Below are positions 61,950 through 64,000 of a stretch of DNA of 64,000 nt, one piece after another. The stretch comes from Candidatus Cloacimonadota bacterium. GTDB taxonomy: Bacteria > Muiribacteriota > UBA6191. Within the stretch, counting starts at the first letter, position 1, and the number at the start of each line of letters is the position of its first letter. A model generated the notes under the pieces. The model worked only from the letters and a program-made list of their open reading frames with translations, did not search any database and had not been told where the DNA came from. Where the stretch lies: assembly GCA_002402105.1 (NCBI GenBank), contig NVVD01000001.1:382944-446943 (forward strand), in the 5' to 3' direction. The translations under genes were made by a program, and so were the position numbers.

Positions 61950-63836
61950 ATGATAGATCAAATTAAATATTTAGAAAATAAAAATAAAGCTCCAAAAATA
62001 CCAGTTAGAGATTTTTTTAGAAATCCTAAAACTTCATCTTTTCAGTTAAGCCCTAGTGGCGAATATATCTCATATATGAAACCATATAAAAACCGTATGA
62101 ATGTTTTTTTTGTTAAAAAAAATCAGCTTGAGGGTGGAGATTTAGAAAGCTCTTCACAAATTACTGGTGAGGTAACGCAATTAACTTTTGTAGAAGAAAG
62201 AGATATTGCGGGTTATTTTTGGAAAGGTGATAAAACTATAGTTTATGTAAAAGACTTTGGTGGAGATGAAAACTATCATTTATTTTCTGTAAATGTTGAA
62301 ACAAAACAAGAAATAGATTTAACACCATTTGATGATATACAAGCTCAAATTATTGATGGCCTTGAAGAGCTTGAAGATCAATTAATTATTGGTTTAAATA
62401 AAGAAAACAAACAAGTTCATGATGCTTATAGAGTAAATATTATTACAGGAGACTTAAAGTTAATTGCAAAAAATCCAGGTAATATTACAGGTTGGCTTAC
62501 TGACCATACAGGACAAATTAGGATGGCAAATGTAACTGATGGAGTCAATACAAGTTGGCTTTATCGAGATAGTGAAAATGAAGACTTTGAAACTATGATT
62601 ACGACTAACTTTAAAGAGACTTTATCACCACTATTTTTTACTTTTGATAATAATGATTTGTATGTTACAAGTAACATTGGTAGAGATAAATCAGCAATTT
62701 TTAAATACAATCCAAAAAGTAAAAAAACTTTAGATTTAATATTTGAGCATGATGAGGTAGATGTATCTTCATTAACTTATTCAAAAAAAGAAAAAGCCTT
62801 AATTAGTATTGTTTATACAACAGATAAAACTCATCGTAAATTTATAAATGATTCTTGGAAAAAAATGTATGAGTATTTAAAATCTCAAATTCCAAATCAA
62901 GAAATTAGTATTTACTCTTTAACAAAAGATGAAAAGCAGTTTTTGTTTTCAACCCATACAGATAGATCTTTGGGTGCAATTTATCATTTTGATAGGGCAA
63001 CAAAAATAATTACAAAAATGATTAATCGTGGAGATTGGTTAAATCCTGAGCATTTATCTCCAATGATTCCATTTAACTATGAAGCAAGAGATGGTTTAAA
63101 AATACCAGGATATCTAAGTTTTCCAATTGGAGTCGAGCTTAAAAACTTACCAATGGTTGTATTGCCTCATGGGGGGCCTTGGGCTAGAGATACATGGGGA
63201 TATAGACCTGACGTTCAGTTTTTAACAAATAGGGGCTATGTAGTTTTACAAATGAACTTTAGAGGTTCAGTAGGCTTTGGTAGAGAGTTTTGGCAAAAAT
63301 CATTTAAGCAGTGGGGTAAAACCATGCAAGATGATATTACTGATGCTGTAAATTATGTAGTTGACTTAGGCTTAGTAGATAAAGAAAGAATCGGAATTTA
63401 TGGAGCTAGCTATGGGGGATATGCTGTACTTGCTGGTTTAACTTTTACTCCTGAGTTATATAAATGTGGTATAGATTATGTTGGAGTTTCTAATATTTTT
63501 ACCTTACTTGAAACTCTACCTCCATATTGGGAGCCAATGCTTGAAATGATGTATGAAATGGTGGGGCATCCAGTTGATGATAAAGACTTATTAGTAGCAG
63601 CATCTCCAGTATTTCATGTAGATAAGATTATAGCTCCTTTATTAATAGCACAAGGTGCTAAAGATCCAAGAGTAAAAAAATCAGAGTCAGATCAAATGGT
63701 AGAAGCTCTAAAAAAGCGTGGTATAGACGTACCTTATATAGTAAAAGAAAATGAAGGACATGGTTTCCAAAATGAAGAAAACCGTTTTGAACTTTTTGAA
63801 AAAATAGAAACTTTTTTAGAAAAATATTTAAGTTAA
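61950..63836 (+). CDS. S9-family peptidase (prolyl oligopeptidase/acylaminoacyl type)
   Basis: A 628-residue cytoplasmic serine peptidase; no signal peptide is present. Residues 1-360 are a beta-propeller with repeated strands. The alpha/beta-hydrolase domain has oxyanion residues in 'VLPHGGPWARDTWGY', nucleophile serine in 'IGIYGASYGGYAVL', the acid in 'AQGAKDPRVKKSES' and histidine in 'NEGHGFQNEEN'. These are the S9C-type marks. It cleaves short peptides, often N-acylated or prolyl. Start ATG with AAGAAGAAAT upstream. Confidence 0.93.
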   Translation: MIDQIKYLENKNKAPKIPVRDFFRNPKTSSFQLSPSGEYISYMKPYKNRMNVFFVKKNQLEGGDLESSSQITGEVTQLTFVEERDIAGYFWKGDKTIVYVKDFGGDENYHLFSVNVETKQEIDLTPFDDIQAQIIDGLEELEDQLIIGLNKENKQVHDAYRVNIITGDLKLIAKNPGNITGWLTDHTGQIRMANVTDGVNTSWLYRDSENEDFETMITTNFKETLSPLFFTFDNNDLYVTSNIGRDKSAIFKYNPKSKKTLDLIFEHDEVDVSSLTYSKKEKALISIVYTTDKTHRKFINDSWKKMYEYLKSQIPNQEISIYSLTKDEKQFLFSTHTDRSLGAIYHFDRATKIITKMINRGDWLNPEHLSPMIPFNYEARDGLKIPGYLSFPIGVELKNLPMVVLPHGGPWARDTWGYRPDVQFLTNRGYVVLQMNFRGSVGFGREFWQKSFKQWGKTMQDDITDAVNYVVDLGLVDKERIGIYGASYGGYAVLAGLTFTPELYKCGIDYVGVSNIFTLLETLPPYWEPMLEMMYEMVGHPVDDKDLLVAASPVFHVDKIIAPLLIAQGAKDPRVKKSESDQMVEALKKRGIDVPYIVKENEGHGFQNEENRFELFEKIETFLEKYLS

Positions 63837-63908
63837 GTATTTTTGAAAAAATGGCAAACTTTTTTACAAATACCTCGTAGAAAATAACAACTTTGAAAAG
63901 GATATAAA

Positions 63909-64000
63909 ATGTATAACTTAAAGCAATTTTTATTATTAGTTTTTGTTTTAGTAAATATAAGCGAAAGCTCTAATTTATTAGACCAATATAAACCACACTT
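63909..64000 (+). CDS. Start of a secreted protein, cut by the window end
   Basis: ATG 63909 follows AAAAGGA. The 30 visible codons give a signal peptide: MYNLKQ, a hydrophobic core 'FLLLVFVLVNI', then SESSNLLDQYKPH. The remainder lies outside the window, so family is unknown. Confidence 0.6.
   Translation, partial: MYNLKQFLLLVFVLVNISESSNLLDQYKPH

Noticed and set aside
1-64000. tRNA, rRNA or a known riboswitch
   Set aside because: No cloverleaf, rRNA core sequence or known aptamer pattern was recognised by eye; a covariance-model scan would be needed to exclude small RNAs.

Overview
The window is an AT-rich (about 30% GC by eye) bacterial chromosome segment. The cell is Gram-negative by content: Sec signal peptides, many inner-membrane proteins, a cbb3 oxidase and a surface-glycan locus. 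Starts are ATG, GTG and TTG with purine-rich ribosome sites, and many genes overlap by 1-11 bases. I cannot fix the phylum. Fused CcoN-CcoO, a short proline dehydrogenase, kinases with an HNVGN H-box and a hemerythrin signalling protein fit an aerobic or microaerobic aquatic lineage (Bacteroidota-like or Bdellovibrionota-like), but this is inference. No rRNA, tRNA or CRISPR array was recognised.

Layout. 0.1-7.6 kb: a sensor kinase overlapping a receiver-first hybrid kinase, facing a third hybrid kinase. 7.7-13.2 kb: proline dehydrogenase, a small membrane protein, a GT2 glycosyltransferase, a cytoplasmic chemoreceptor-like protein with a complete C-terminal hemerythrin, and a YihY membrane protein. 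13.4-16.9 kb: an NtrC-type sigma-54 activator converging on a PAS hybrid kinase. The kinase lies 2 bases downstream of the cytochrome oxidase run. 16.9-24.6 kb: ccoI-ccoS-ccoNO-ccoQ-ccoP-ccoG-safE, including two small genes (ccoQ, ccoS) read by hand and two strong hairpins between ccoP and ccoG. 24.7-31.8 kb: a DASS anion transporter, a CBS protein, an unknown membrane-anchored protein, an ABC-F ATPase and a two-gene operon of unknown secreted proteins closed by a clear terminator.

31.9-38.0 kb: a methyltransferase, then a large secreted protein with a His/Cys pair like that of clan CD (caspase-like) proteases. Next comes a gene-poor accessory patch with two overlapping tiny genes, a cluster of TGTTARC heptamers, an HTH/coiled-coil protein and a 178-bp MITE-like element with 17-bp terminal inverted repeats, followed by a TVP38/DedA-type protein. 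38.3-44.7 kb: two YbjQ-like proteins, an M48 protease and the threonine pathway (aspartokinase, homoserine dehydrogenase, homoserine kinase, threonine synthase), packed almost as one operon.

44.7-49.2 kb: a TerB-like gene and the last 31 codons of a calcium-binding-repeat gene cut by an IS66-family element. That element has 25-bp inverted repeats, a tnpC split at a nine-A run, and a hairpin covering the tnpA ribosome site. A second, DDE/IS4-like transposase follows. 49.3-58.7 kb: a surface-polysaccharide locus (four glycosyltransferases, three methyltransferases, a Wzx-like flippase, a sugar epimerase) with no recognisable polymerase. 58.7-64 kb: an RDD membrane protein, a glycine-zipper lipoprotein-like protein, an unknown membrane protein, an S9 peptidase and the start of a secreted protein cut by the window edge.

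The most unusual parts are the caspase-like secreted protein, the hemerythrin chemoreceptor-like protein, the 35.1-37.4 kb accessory patch, and the IS66 insertion with its broken neighbour.
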